From contig JAVBPD010000001.1 of assembly GCA_031549885.1 (NCBI GenBank), positions 1-14,164 on the forward strand: 14,164 nt of DNA, in the 5' to 3' direction. Shown here one piece after another: positions 1 through 5,072 of the stretch (the stretch's first letter is position 1; each line of letters starts with the position of its first letter). The notes below the pieces were generated by a model. It was not told where the DNA came from. It ran no database searches and was given only the letters and a program-made list of their open reading frames with translations. The position numbers and the translations under genes are program-made. The stretch comes from WQUF01 sp031549885. Lineage in GTDB: Bacteria > Bacillota > Clostridia > Clostridiales > Clostridiaceae.

Positions 1-153
1 TAAAATATATTTAACTGTTAATTTTAATGAAATATTGTAACGAAATTTAGAAATATGAAGTTTACATATATGAGGTGGTTGTACTTATGAATGTTTAGAG
101 TTGGATAAGCTATTAATATCAAATTTAAAAATATAATAAAAGGAGATTGAATA

Positions 154-855
154 ATGAAAAAAATTTTTGCAACTTTATTGGTTATTTCTACATTGCTTTT
201 AAATAGTTCTATTATTGCTTTTGCTGCCACTAATCATAGTACAGGATGGAATCATATTGCCCAAAGTGATGTTAATATTAAATCATTTAAGGATGTACCT
301 GTAATTGATAAAATGGGAACTGGTTCAAAAATAATTGGACGTTTTGCAAATGGTACTAGAATTTATCATTATGATAAAAAAGAAGATGTAGGTACTTTTT
401 GTCATGTATACGGAAAAGATACAACTGGTAAATACATATCTGGCTATATAATTAACACTAATATTATTGACAGCTCTTCAACAACATCAACAACATCAAC
501 AACATCAACAACTACACCAGCAACTACACCAGCAACTTCAACATCATCAACACCATCACCATCAACACCGCCAGCACTACCAACATCATCAACACCAATA
601 GTTACTGGTAAACATACTAAAGGATGGCATGTTATTAATAAGTTCGTTACTGAAGCAAACGTTACCGAGCGATTAGATGGTAATCGTATGGGTAAGGTTA
701 TTTATGGGAAATTCGCTCCTAATACACTAGTTTATCATTATGACAGCCGTTATGATTTAGTAAGCAGTACTTATTCATATTGTTATGTATATGGTAAAGA
801 TAAAAACACTGGTAAATACATATCAGGCTATGTGGCTACTTCATTCATAGATTAG
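154..855 (+). CDS. Secreted protein with two SH3-like repeats and a Ser/Thr/Pro linker
   Basis: The 233-residue product begins with a typical signal peptide (Lys-Lys, hydrophobic core, AFA-A cleavage site near residue 25). Two homologous modules follow, at about residues 30-106 and 155-233. Both share a GW start, an IGRF/YGKF strand, a YHYD motif, a VYGKD motif and a GKYISGY end, which resembles bacterial SH3 (SH3b) wall-binding repeats. They are joined by a Thr/Ser/Pro-rich linker (residues 107-150) built from ACA/TCA-type triplets. No enzymatic domain is seen, so a wall- or surface-binding role is inferred. The start is fixed by AGGAG at 141-145, 8 nt before the ATG. A strong terminator follows. 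It lies on the far side of the tRNA fragment from the conjugation and cassette genes and may be host DNA. Confidence 0.8.
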   Translation: MKKIFATLLVISTLLLNSSIIAFAATNHSTGWNHIAQSDVNIKSFKDVPVIDKMGTGSKIIGRFANGTRIYHYDKKEDVGTFCHVYGKDTTGKYISGYIINTNIIDSSSTTSTTSTTSTTTPATTPATSTSSTPSPSTPPALPTSSTPIVTGKHTKGWHVINKFVTEANVTERLDGNRMGKVIYGKFAPNTLVYHYDSRYDLVSSTYSYCYVYGKDKNTGKYISGYVATSFID

Positions 856-914
856 TATATCTAAACAAAGATATATTTCAAATATTACCCATTTAAATGA
901 TATCAATACCTCTT

Positions 915-941
915 AAGCCTCATAGCCGAGGCTTTTTTTTA
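915..941 (+). terminator. Intrinsic terminator of the SH3-repeat gene
   Basis: AAGCCTC (915-921) pairs perfectly with GAGGCTT (928-934) around a 6-nt loop and is followed by a run of T. It lies 60 nt after the stop codon of the secreted protein gene. Confidence 0.9.
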
Positions 942-1104
942 TGCATCAAAGTAAATTATGGTATTAGATACTACTTTATTATAATTTCCATCACAATTGA
1001 TACAAATTTCTATACCTAAAGTAGTGAGTCCTATTTCCACCATTTCCATTTTTAGAAAAAAACAAGCCAGCCCTATCTCTAGAACCAGCCTATATCAATA
1101 TTTA
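942..1104. other. Non-coding stretch between the terminator and the tRNA fragment
   Basis: No open frame with a ribosome site and no clear hairpin-plus-T terminator was found. If the tRNA fragment is attR-like, this is the DNA just downstream of the original tRNA-Leu gene. Confidence 0.4.
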
Positions 1105-1152
1105 TGCCGAAGGCGGGACTTGAACCCGCACGGTTTCCCGCATGATTTTGAG
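1105..1152 (-). tRNA. 3' fragment of a tRNA-Leu (CAA-type); probable attachment site core
   Basis: Read on the minus strand this is the 3' part of a class II leucine tRNA. It has the anticodon loop and 3' anticodon strand (CTCAAAATC, anticodon CAA), a long variable arm, a T-arm with GGGTTCAAGTCCC, and the 3' acceptor strand CCTTCGGC plus discriminator A. The 5' half (acceptor, D arm, 5' anticodon strand) is absent: sequence to the right of 1152 does not resemble tRNA. Tyrosine-recombinase elements commonly carry such a 3' tRNA end as the att core. In an integrated element this remnant marks the end away from the intact tRNA. By that logic the mobile DNA lies to the right and the flank to the left, unless the molecule is circular. 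Confidence 0.75.
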
Positions 1153-1276
1153 ATATTCTAAGCTAGTTTTTATATTAATTACACTTGTTTTTTGCTTCTT
1201 AAAATATAATAAAACCTATATTAACTATTAATTTAACTCCTCAAGTCTTTTCTATTTTGTTATATTTATTTATTTT

Positions 1277-1295
1277 GTATGGCATTAGTATGGCA
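1277..1295. repeat. Two direct copies of GTATGGCA, 11 bp apart
   Basis: GTATGGCA occurs at 1277-1284 and 1288-1295, a spacing of about one helical turn. It lies 125 bp from the tRNA fragment in otherwise featureless AT-rich DNA (1153-1299). It could be an integrase or excisionase arm site, but this is inference from position only. Confidence 0.35.
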
Positions 1296-1299
1296 AATT

Positions 1300-1351
1300 A
1301 AAATAAAAAATGATATAAGAGAAATAAATTAACCTTCCCTTATATCATTTT
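1300..1351 (-). terminator. Terminator of the small HTH gene
   Basis: On the minus strand a 13-bp perfect stem (1339-1351 pairing with 1307-1319) closes a loop of about 19 nt and is followed by a T-rich run. It starts within a few bases of the stop codon of the 95-residue gene. Confidence 0.75.
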
Positions 1352-1355
1352 ATTA

Positions 1356-1643
1356 TCATTTTATTGTCAAAAATTTTTCAGTTCTAGAAACCGTGGATGG
1401 AGTAGTATTCAAAATGTTTGCTATTTGGAGTTGTGTCATACCAGAATTGCGCATTTTTCTCACTACAACAGGATCTAATTTGCGTTTTCTACCATGGGTG
1501 CTAGTGTTTAGATTTTTAACAAAATTAATAAAATCTTTTATATAAATATCATCTGCTAATATTTCAAAAAGTTTATCACTTAACAAACTAGGTTTTATAT
1601 GTTTTTTTAATAATTCAGTTTCTATTTTTTCTTTATTAGTCAT
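1356..1643 (-). CDS. Small helix-turn-helix DNA-binding protein
   Basis: This 95-residue protein has a charged, helical N-terminal half. At residues 52-90 it carries a resolvase/invertase-type helix-turn-helix: GRKRKLDPVVVRKMRNSGM, then TQLQIANIL, a turn, and a recognition helix with PSTVSR. No catalytic domain is attached, so it is probably a small regulator or an accessory protein for recombination. AAAAGGTGGT lies 6 nt before the ATG. It is a single gene with its own sigma-A-like promoter and terminator, and it is the first gene inside the presumed element next to the tRNA fragment. Such positions often hold excisionase-like or repressor genes. The exact role is unknown. Confidence 0.7.
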   Translation of the reverse strand: MTNKEKIETELLKKHIKPSLLSDKLFEILADDIYIKDFINFVKNLNTSTHGRKRKLDPVVVRKMRNSGMTQLQIANILNTTPSTVSRTEKFLTIK

Positions 1644-1678
1644 TTATGTACCACCTTTTAACTCATACTATTTTAGAT

Positions 1679-1707
1679 ATTATATTGCATATTGTTTTTA
1701 ACAACAA
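1679..1707 (-). promoter_or_regulatory. Candidate sigma-A promoter of the HTH gene with an overlapping dyad
   Basis: On the minus strand TTGTTG (1702-1707) and TATAAT (1679-1684) are separated by 17 bp. A perfect dyad, TTGTT-TTT-AACAA at 1692-1704, overlaps the spacer and -35 and could be an operator, perhaps for autoregulation. The rest of 1708-1825 shows no gene. Confidence 0.55.
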
Positions 1708-1825
1708 TAACAAAATGTAATCTATATTAATTATTAACAAATATTTAGCTTATATTCATGGAAATGCATTTAAAAAGTAAAAATATAACAATAAAAGCAA
1801 AATAAGGCACGTAGATAAACAAAAA

Positions 1826-2110
1826 TAGTCAAGAAAGACTTAATTATATTATCAAGGCAAATAGCGTTTAAAAGTTGTCTGTAGAAATTTTAAGTGTAGT
1901 GAAAAACACAATTTGCCAGCTAAAACATTATGGGTGCTTTACACACTGTATGAAATTTATTTTACGCTCCCGTTGGTCGGACCGTAAAAGATAAGGAATG
2001 AATTAATAAAAAGAAAAAAAGAGAACGAAGTGTAACACTACGTAAAAAAAAAGCAAGGGTAAAAATAAACCTACGGCCCTTGCTTTTTTTTTACTTCGTG
2101 TGTCGTGGTA
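1826..2110 (+). ncRNA. Structured leader RNA of A-poor cassette copy 1 (candidate attenuator or ncRNA)
   Basis: This gene-free block is homologous to 4600-4883 on the minus strand. Helix 1: GGCAAAT (1856-1862) with ATTTGCC (1911-1917), enclosing a GTGT/ACAC hairpin (1894-1909). Helix 2: TTTTACG (1960-1966) with CGTAAAA (1983-1989), with a 5' bulge CTCCC and an inner GTT/GAC hairpin capped by GGTCG. Helix 3: an 18-bp perfect stem, 2042-2059 with 2077-2094, holding a 10-nt A-rich bulge and a CC-TAC-GG tip, then nine T. The A-rich strand 2005-2022 can also pair with the T-tract at 2116-2135. The same pairs in copy 2 use different bases, so the RNA shape is conserved. Helix 3 is terminator-like, so readthrough into the downstream gene may be controlled. 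The ligand, partner and promoter were not identified. Confidence 0.7.
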
Positions 2111-2115
2111 TGGTG

Positions 2116-2158
2116 TTCTTTTTTTCTTTTTTTTATTGTTTTTTTTGTTTTTTTCTTC
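2116..2158 (+). other. Conserved T-tract of cassette copy 1
   Basis: The pattern is TTC-T7-C-T8-ATTG-T8-G-T7-CTTC. Copy 2 has the same pattern except for one T fewer and one G-to-C change, although the flanking 5' UTR is hardly alignable. It could pair with the A-rich strand upstream or bind a protein as U-rich RNA. Confidence 0.65.
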
Positions 2159-2212
2159 GGTGTGCTGTGCGCTGTAACCGTTGGGGTTGCGGTGTTTGTC
2201 GGTATTTGCGTG

Positions 2213-2253
2213 TTTAAAAAGTGTTGGTTTTGGCTATAATTAAAATAGAAAGG
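2213..2253 (+). promoter_or_regulatory. Possible promoter and ribosome site before the copy 1 SLOG gene
   Basis: TTTAAA (2213-2218) and a perfect TATAAT (2235-2240) are 16 bp apart. AGAAAGG (2247-2253) is the ribosome site, 10 nt before the GTG at 2264. This is the one A-containing patch in the A-poor tract. If it is a real promoter, the leader would be only about 17 nt, so it may instead be no more than a relaxed ribosome-site region. Confidence 0.4.
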
Positions 2254-2263
2254 TTGTGTTGTT

Positions 2264-2716
2264 GTGTTAAAAAATTTAGTTGTTGGTGGTTCTCGTGAGC
2301 TTCCCTCTGTTGCTTTTGGTTCTTTGTCTTCTTTGTTGTCTGGGCTTGGTTCGTTTTCTGTTTTGTTTCATGGCGGTTGCCGTGGTTGCGACTCTTTGGC
2401 TGGGCGTTGGGCTGCTGGTGTGGGCTTGCCTGTGCGTGTCTTTGTCCCTGATTGGGATCGTTTTGGGCGTGCTGCTGGTCCTGTTCGTAATAAAAAAATG
2501 GTTTCTGTTGCTGGTTCTGCTGCTGTTGTGGTGTGTGTGTTTGTTTCTGGGTTGCCTTGTCATGGCACTTGTTCGCTTGCTTCTCTTGCTTTGTCCGCTG
2601 GGTGTCGTGTTGTGTGTGTGTCGTGGTCTGGTGGCTCTCTTGTTCCTTGCTCTCCTTGTGGTGTCGTGTCTGCGGTTCCTGTTGCTCCTCCTCCTGTTCA
2701 GCTTTCTCTTTTTTAA
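2264..2716 (+). CDS. Adenine-depleted DUF2493/YspA-like SLOG protein, copy 1
   Basis: The 150-residue product is a single Rossmann-like SLOG domain of the DUF2493/YspA type. It has GGSR at 8-11 after the first strand, HGG at 36-38, GCDSLAG at 41-47, PDW at 62-64, GRAAGPVRN at 68-76 with M79, and GLPCHGT before the last helix. Related domains bind or process nucleotides; the substrate here is unknown. The sense strand is extraordinarily poor in A: about 19 in 436 nt (2281-2716), with nine of these in the RNKKM segment. The protein is therefore built mostly of Val, Leu, Ser, Gly, Cys, Ala and Pro. The frame is supported by the motifs, by homology with copy 2, and by AGAAAGG before the GTG. The C-terminus adds a Pro/Val-rich tail absent from copy 2. 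Its base use is unlike that of every neighbour. Confidence 0.75.
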   Translation: MLKNLVVGGSRELPSVAFGSLSSLLSGLGSFSVLFHGGCRGCDSLAGRWAAGVGLPVRVFVPDWDRFGRAAGPVRNKKMVSVAGSAAVVVCVFVSGLPCHGTCSLASLALSAGCRVVCVSWSGGSLVPCSPCGVVSAVPVAPPPVQLSLF

Positions 2717-2734
2717 AGTGAAGGCTATTTTTTT
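2700..2734 (+). terminator. Terminator overlapping the end of the copy 1 SLOG gene
   Basis: AGCTTTC (2700-2706) pairs with GAAGGCT (2720-2726), with one G-T wobble, and is followed by seven T. The stop codon lies in the loop. Confidence 0.65.
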
Positions 2735-2736
2735 AC

Positions 2737-2763
2737 ATAAAAAAAGAAGCTGTTTAGACTTCC
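2737..2763 (-). terminator. Terminator of the 101-residue gene, abutting cassette copy 1
   Basis: On the minus strand GAAG (2759-2762) pairs with CTTC (2746-2749) across a 9-nt loop and is followed by seven T. The hairpin resembles the one at 3945-3969 that follows the other cassette's convergent partner. Confidence 0.55.
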
Positions 2764-2764
2764 C

Positions 2765-3070
2765 TTAAATGATTATCAGCCTTATTATTTTCCAACTATC
2801 TTCAAATTTATTTTGTTCTCTCATTGCAATGCTTTCACGTTCCACATCTACTATAAATATTAGTTTTTCTGTTCTAAAAATATATTTTCGACTTGCAAAA
2901 TATTCTTCTATATAGACTTGTTCTATTCTCTCCTGCTCTTTAACATATCCAAACATATCTTCTATTACTTCTCTTACTTTCTTTTTTATTATTGTTATTG
3001 TCTTATTAATTTCTTTATTTATATCCTTAACTCTTGTGTCAAATTCACACTGTGCTTCTATGCTTAACAT
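2765..3070 (-). CDS. Hypothetical charged protein, 101 residues
   Basis: Not recognised. Residues 10-60 are rich in Lys, Glu and Ile in a heptad-like pattern and suggest a helix or coiled coil (VKDINKEINKTITIIKKKV). The C-terminal third is more strand-like (KYIFRTEKLIFIVDVE). There is no signal peptide or membrane segment. GGAGGG lies 7 nt before the ATG, which supports the start. It runs convergently into cassette copy 1, and its stop is two bases from the shared terminator. A 51-residue gene sits 30 nt upstream on the same strand and may form an operon with it. Confidence 0.65.
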   Translation of the reverse strand: MLSIEAQCEFDTRVKDINKEINKTITIIKKKVREVIEDMFGYVKEQERIEQVYIEEYFASRKYIFRTEKLIFIVDVERESIAMREQNKFEDSWKIIRLIII

Positions 3071-3100
3071 TCTAGTCCCTCCAATTCAAATCATTATAAC

Positions 3101-3256
3101 TCAAAGCATTGGACAACTTCTCTTTGCCGCTTCTTTATAGTCATAGATAAATAAATCTAATGTTTTATATATCTTTAGTATTCTAAATTTTTGCTCAATT
3201 GTTATTAAATTAATTAACCCTTCATATTTCATATTCAATATGTATTTTATTTTCAT
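3101..3256 (-). CDS. Hypothetical small protein, 51 residues
   Basis: The frame begins MKIKYILNMKYEG and ends KRSCPML. It is basic, rich in Ile, Leu, Tyr and Lys, and has no recognisable domain. AAGGCGGT about 7 nt before the ATG is an acceptable ribosome site. It ends 30 nt before the 101-residue gene and could be the first gene of that unit. It is supported only by the open frame, the ribosome site and the spacing. Confidence 0.45.
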   Translation of the reverse strand: MKIKYILNMKYEGLINLITIEQKFRILKIYKTLDLFIYDYKEAAKRSCPML

Positions 3257-3354
3257 TTTTTTAACCGCCTTCTTAATTTGTTTTATATATTATATTATAT
3301 CCTTAAATCATTGAAATTATTCATTTTTATTTAAAAAAAATATTTGAAATTGTT

Positions 3355-3384
3355 TTGCAAATTGTGTTTAAAATAAATTACAAT
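3355..3384 (+). promoter_or_regulatory. Candidate sigma-A promoter of the three-gene small operon
   Basis: TTGCAA (3355-3360) and TACAAT (3379-3384) are 18 bp apart, about 49 nt before the first ATG of the operon. The divergent region 3257-3354 is AT-rich and may hold the promoter of the opposite unit, but none stands out. Confidence 0.5.
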
Positions 3385-3432
3385 GGCAATAATTTAATAT
3401 AAAACAAATTTAAAAAAAGAGGGGTAAAAAAA

Positions 3433-3636
3433 ATGTTTAGAGAACTAAAAGATGAATTAAAAGTAAAAGCAATGGAAGAAATGGAAGAAAAAAGAATTGA
3501 GGAAATGTTTAAAGCATTTAATGAAGAAACCACAAATGATTTTGATGTAGATTATTTGATAAATTACAGCAATTTCAAGAGAGGGCAACAAATTGATGAA
3601 ACTTTAATTGATTTGTTTGAAATGGAGATATTTTAA
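3433..3636 (+). CDS. Hypothetical small acidic helical protein, 67 residues
   Basis: Not recognised. The N-terminal 30 residues are a strongly charged helix (LKDELKVKAMEEMEEKRIEE). The C-terminal part is acidic with DFDVDYLINY and ends LFEMEIF. AGAGGGG about 8 nt before the ATG fixes the start. It is the first gene of a compact plus-strand operon: the next ATG begins on the base after its stop codon. The operon runs head-on into cassette copy 2. The acidic composition would suit a small regulator or a decoy-type protein, but nothing in the sequence proves this. Confidence 0.65.
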   Translation: MFRELKDELKVKAMEEMEEKRIEEMFKAFNEETTNDFDVDYLINYSNFKRGQQIDETLIDLFEMEIF

Positions 3637-3792
3637 ATGGTTAAAGATATAAATTTAAATATATACATATTAAATTACTGGTGTGAACAACTAAATAATA
3701 ATAAAGATACAACTACTAATAAAGAAAAATTAGAATTTTTGGATGCTATAAAGCTATACGCAAATGATTTAAAGGAGGCACTAGAAAAATGA
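3637..3792 (+). CDS. Hypothetical small protein, 51 residues
   Basis: The product starts MVKDINLNIYILNYW and ends DLKEALEK. It looks mostly helical and soluble, with no known motif. Its ATG follows the stop of the upstream gene directly, and AATGGAG within that gene's end could serve as a weak ribosome site, so translational coupling is likely. It overlaps the next gene by four bases (ATGA). The middle position and the overlaps make it very likely to be a real gene. Confidence 0.65.
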   Translation: MVKDINLNIYILNYWCEQLNNNKDTTTNKEKLEFLDAIKLYANDLKEALEK

Positions 3793-3956
3793 TTAAAGAA
3801 GATATTCATAGACTAAGAGGGATATATTATTCAATTATGGATTTAGAAGAATCTGATTTTAGCTTAAAAATGAGTAAAGAACAAATTAATTATATTTTGG
3901 GAAACATAGAAAAAATGGGAAAATACATAGAATTAAGAGAAAAGGAAGCTGTCTAA
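3789..3956 (+). CDS. Hypothetical small protein, 55 residues
   Basis: The product starts MIKEDIHRLRGIYYSI and ends YIELREKEAV. It appears helical and charged and is not recognised. AAAGGAGG (3771-3778) lies 10 nt before the ATG, which overlaps the stop of the preceding gene. The last codons form the left arm of a terminator, and the stop codon lies in its loop. It converges on cassette copy 2, the mirror image of the 101-residue gene meeting copy 1. Confidence 0.65.
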   Translation: MIKEDIHRLRGIYYSIMDLEESDFSLKMSKEQINYILGNIEKMGKYIELREKEAV

Positions 3957-3969
3957 GCTTTCTTTTTTT
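3945..3969 (+). terminator. Terminator of the three-gene operon, abutting cassette copy 2
   Basis: AAGCT (3946-3950) pairs with AGCTT (3956-3960) around a 5-nt loop, with a G-C pair beyond a bulged T, followed by seven T. It has the same position and a related sequence to the hairpin next to copy 1 (2746-2762). Confidence 0.65.
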
Positions 3970-3972
3970 GCA

Positions 3973-3997
3973 TAAAAAAGAGCCGCTAAGAAGCGAC
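3973..3997 (-). terminator. Terminator overlapping the stop of the copy 2 SLOG gene
   Basis: On the minus strand GTCGCT (3992-3997) pairs with AGCGGC (3982-3987) around TCTT and is followed by TCTTTTTT. The TAG stop is part of the stem. Confidence 0.75.
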
Positions 3998-4393
3998 AAC
4001 CCCAAGAGGGGAACAACGCACAAGGCGCCCACCAACAGCGCACCAAGCCACAACAGGCAAACCGGCGGCCAAGGCGGCACGGGACAAAGCCAAAGAACCA
4101 CGACAAGGCAACCCAGCAACAAAAAACACAGCCACAACAGCCCCAACAGGCGCCGCCGCAACCATGGAAGCGGAGCGGAGAGGCCCAGCGGCACGACCCA
4201 AGGAACCCCAAGCCGCCGGAAACACACGCACAGGCAAGCCCACACCAGCAGCCCAAGCACCAGCCAAGGAGTCCAAGCCCGACGGACAACCACCATGCCA
4301 CAAAGCAGACGGGGACAAGGACGACAACGCCACGCCCACGGCACGGGCGCCGGCAACAGGAAACGAACGGGAACCACCAACAACAACAACCAC
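3986..4393 (-). CDS. Nearly adenine-free DUF2493/YspA-like SLOG protein, copy 2
   Basis: The 135-residue paralogue of the copy 1 protein has GGSR at 6-9, HGG at 33-35, GLDSLAG at 39-45, WAAGVGLPVRVF at 47-58, GRAAGP at 66-71, M77 and GLPCRGS. It is predicted to bind nucleotides through the SLOG Rossmann fold; the function is otherwise unknown. Only four A occur in the 408-nt sense strand. One is in the stop codon and the others are in the codons for H33, D41 and M77, all at family-conserved positions. Family residues that need A are replaced: RNKKM of copy 1 is RSASM here, PDW is AAW, and HGT is RGS. The GTG at 4393 is chosen because a perfect GGAGGTG (4400-4406) lies 6 nt upstream. A longer in-frame extension to 4615 exists only because A-free DNA contains no stop codons. 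Confidence 0.75.
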   Translation of the reverse strand: MVVVVGGSRSFPVAGARAVGVALSSLSPSALWHGGCPSGLDSLAGAWAAGVGLPVRVFPAAWGSLGRAAGPLRSASMVAAAPVGAVVAVFFVAGLPCRGSLALSRAALAAGLPVVAWCAVGGRLVRCSPLGVVAS

Positions 4394-4549
4394 GACAAAC
4401 ACCTCCATTAATAGTATCGACCAAAAACACAAAAAACAAACCGAAACCCGAAAGAAACCGAAACAAAAAAACCGACACAAACCGCACAGGAAGCCAAACG
4501 AGCGGAGACGAGCAACGAACAACAAAAAGAACACCGCCACAGAGCAACT
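4394..4549 (-). other. A-free 5' untranslated region of copy 2
   Basis: On the sense strand, 4418-4571 has a single A in 154 nt. It holds several CGGTTT-like units (about 4440-4490). A appears again only next to the ribosome site (4402-4417). It does not align well with the matching part of copy 1 (2159-2246), yet the depletion is shared. Confidence 0.6.
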
Positions 4550-4592
4550 GAAGAAAAAAAGAAAAAAACAATAAAAAAAAGAAAAAAAGAAC
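4550..4592 (-). other. Conserved T-tract of cassette copy 2
   Basis: On the minus strand the pattern is GTTC-T7-C-T8-ATTG-T7-C-T7-CTTC, nearly identical to 2116-2158. Confidence 0.65.
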
Positions 4593-4599
4593 ACCACAC

Positions 4600-4883
4600 C
4601 ACAATGCACTAACAAAATAAAAAACGCAAGGGCGCATAGCGTTTATTTTACCCTTGCGTTTTTTATTTTTTAGTGCTATCCTCACTATTTCTTTTTTTAT
4701 TTTTATTAATTTATTCCTTATTTTTTCTGGTTCGACCGAAGGGAGCAGAAAATAAGTTCTATACATTGTGAAAATCTAGTCTTGTTGGTATGTTGAAATT
4801 GTGTTTTTCTTCTACACTTAAAGCTACTACAAACAATTTTTAAACTCTATTTCATTGTTAGAATTTAGGTCTTTTCTTGGCTA
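4600..4883 (-). ncRNA. Structured leader RNA of A-poor cassette copy 2
   Basis: This is the homologue of 1826-2110. Helix 1: TGAAAT with ATTTCA (plus-strand 4794-4799 and 4849-4854), enclosing GTGT/ACAC. Helix 2: TTTTCTG with CAGAAAA (4746-4752 and 4723-4729), with the same CTCCC bulge and a TTC-GGTC-GAA tip. Helix 3: a stem of about 26 bp (4606-4632 with 4651-4676, one bulged base), with a 9-nt A-rich bulge and a CGC-TAT-GCG tip, then T-rich. Conserved single-stranded words include TTAAGTGTAG, GAAAAACACAATTT and ATAAGGAAT. The differing but complementary bases relative to copy 1 are the evidence that it acts as RNA (or as folded single-stranded DNA). Confidence 0.7.
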
Positions 4884-5025
4884 GTTTAATTATGAATATT
4901 TCACTTTACTAAAGTTTATTTCTATTTAAATGCTCTTTTTAACGATTTAGAGACACGTTTTATTCGAAAAAGTATTAGGATATGTTTTTTGGTAATATTT
5001 GTTATACATGCCTTTAATTTGCTTT
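4884..5025. other. Intergenic stretch upstream of cassette copy 2
   Basis: AT-rich with no convincing gene. It separates the start of cassette copy 2 from the terminator of the amidase operon and probably holds the copy 2 promoter, which I could not pinpoint. Confidence 0.35.
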
Positions 5026-5026
5026 T

Positions 5027-5064
5027 AAATAAAAATAATAGCCATCACTTCTTAGTAATGACTA
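5027..5064 (-). terminator. Terminator of the holin-amidase operon
   Basis: On the minus strand an 11-bp stem (5054-5064 with 5039-5049, three G-T pairs, 4-nt loop) is followed by TTATTTTTATTT. It lies 8 nt after the amidase stop codon. Confidence 0.8.
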
Positions 5065-5072
5065 AAATATAT

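Noticed and set aside
78..99. Short leader peptide frame (ATG at 88) with a GAGGTGG ribosome-like site upstream of the first gene
   Set aside because: It stops after three codons and has no attenuator structure nearby; too weak to call.
481..600. Possible tandem repeat or CRISPR-like array
   Set aside because: Short in-frame ACA/TCA triplet repeats encode the Thr/Ser/Pro linker of the secreted protein; there are no spacers.
2280..2768. 162-codon frame overlapping the copy 1 SLOG gene
   Set aside because: Leu/Val/Cys low-complexity shadow in another frame, with no motifs and no homology to copy 2 in that frame.
4394..4615. N-terminal extension of the copy 2 SLOG protein to an ATG at 4615
   Set aside because: It translates to Phe/Cys/Val low complexity, has no counterpart in copy 1 and would read through the conserved T-tract. 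The GTG at 4393 has a perfect ribosome site.
3886..4766. Several long open frames on both strands of the copy 2 A-poor region (up to 277 codons)
   Set aside because: Sense-strand DNA without A cannot form TAA, TAG or TGA, so all three frames stay open by composition. Only the frame with SLOG motifs and a matching ribosome site is supported.
1826..4883. Retron or diversity-generating element, because of the structured RNA and A depletion
   Set aside because: No reverse transcriptase, template/variable repeat pair or target gene is seen in the window. A-directed mutagenesis remains only a hypothesis.
1826..4883. Composite transposon with cassette copies as inverted ends
   Set aside because: No transposase, no terminal target duplication seen, and the two copies are too diverged to act as insertion-sequence ends.
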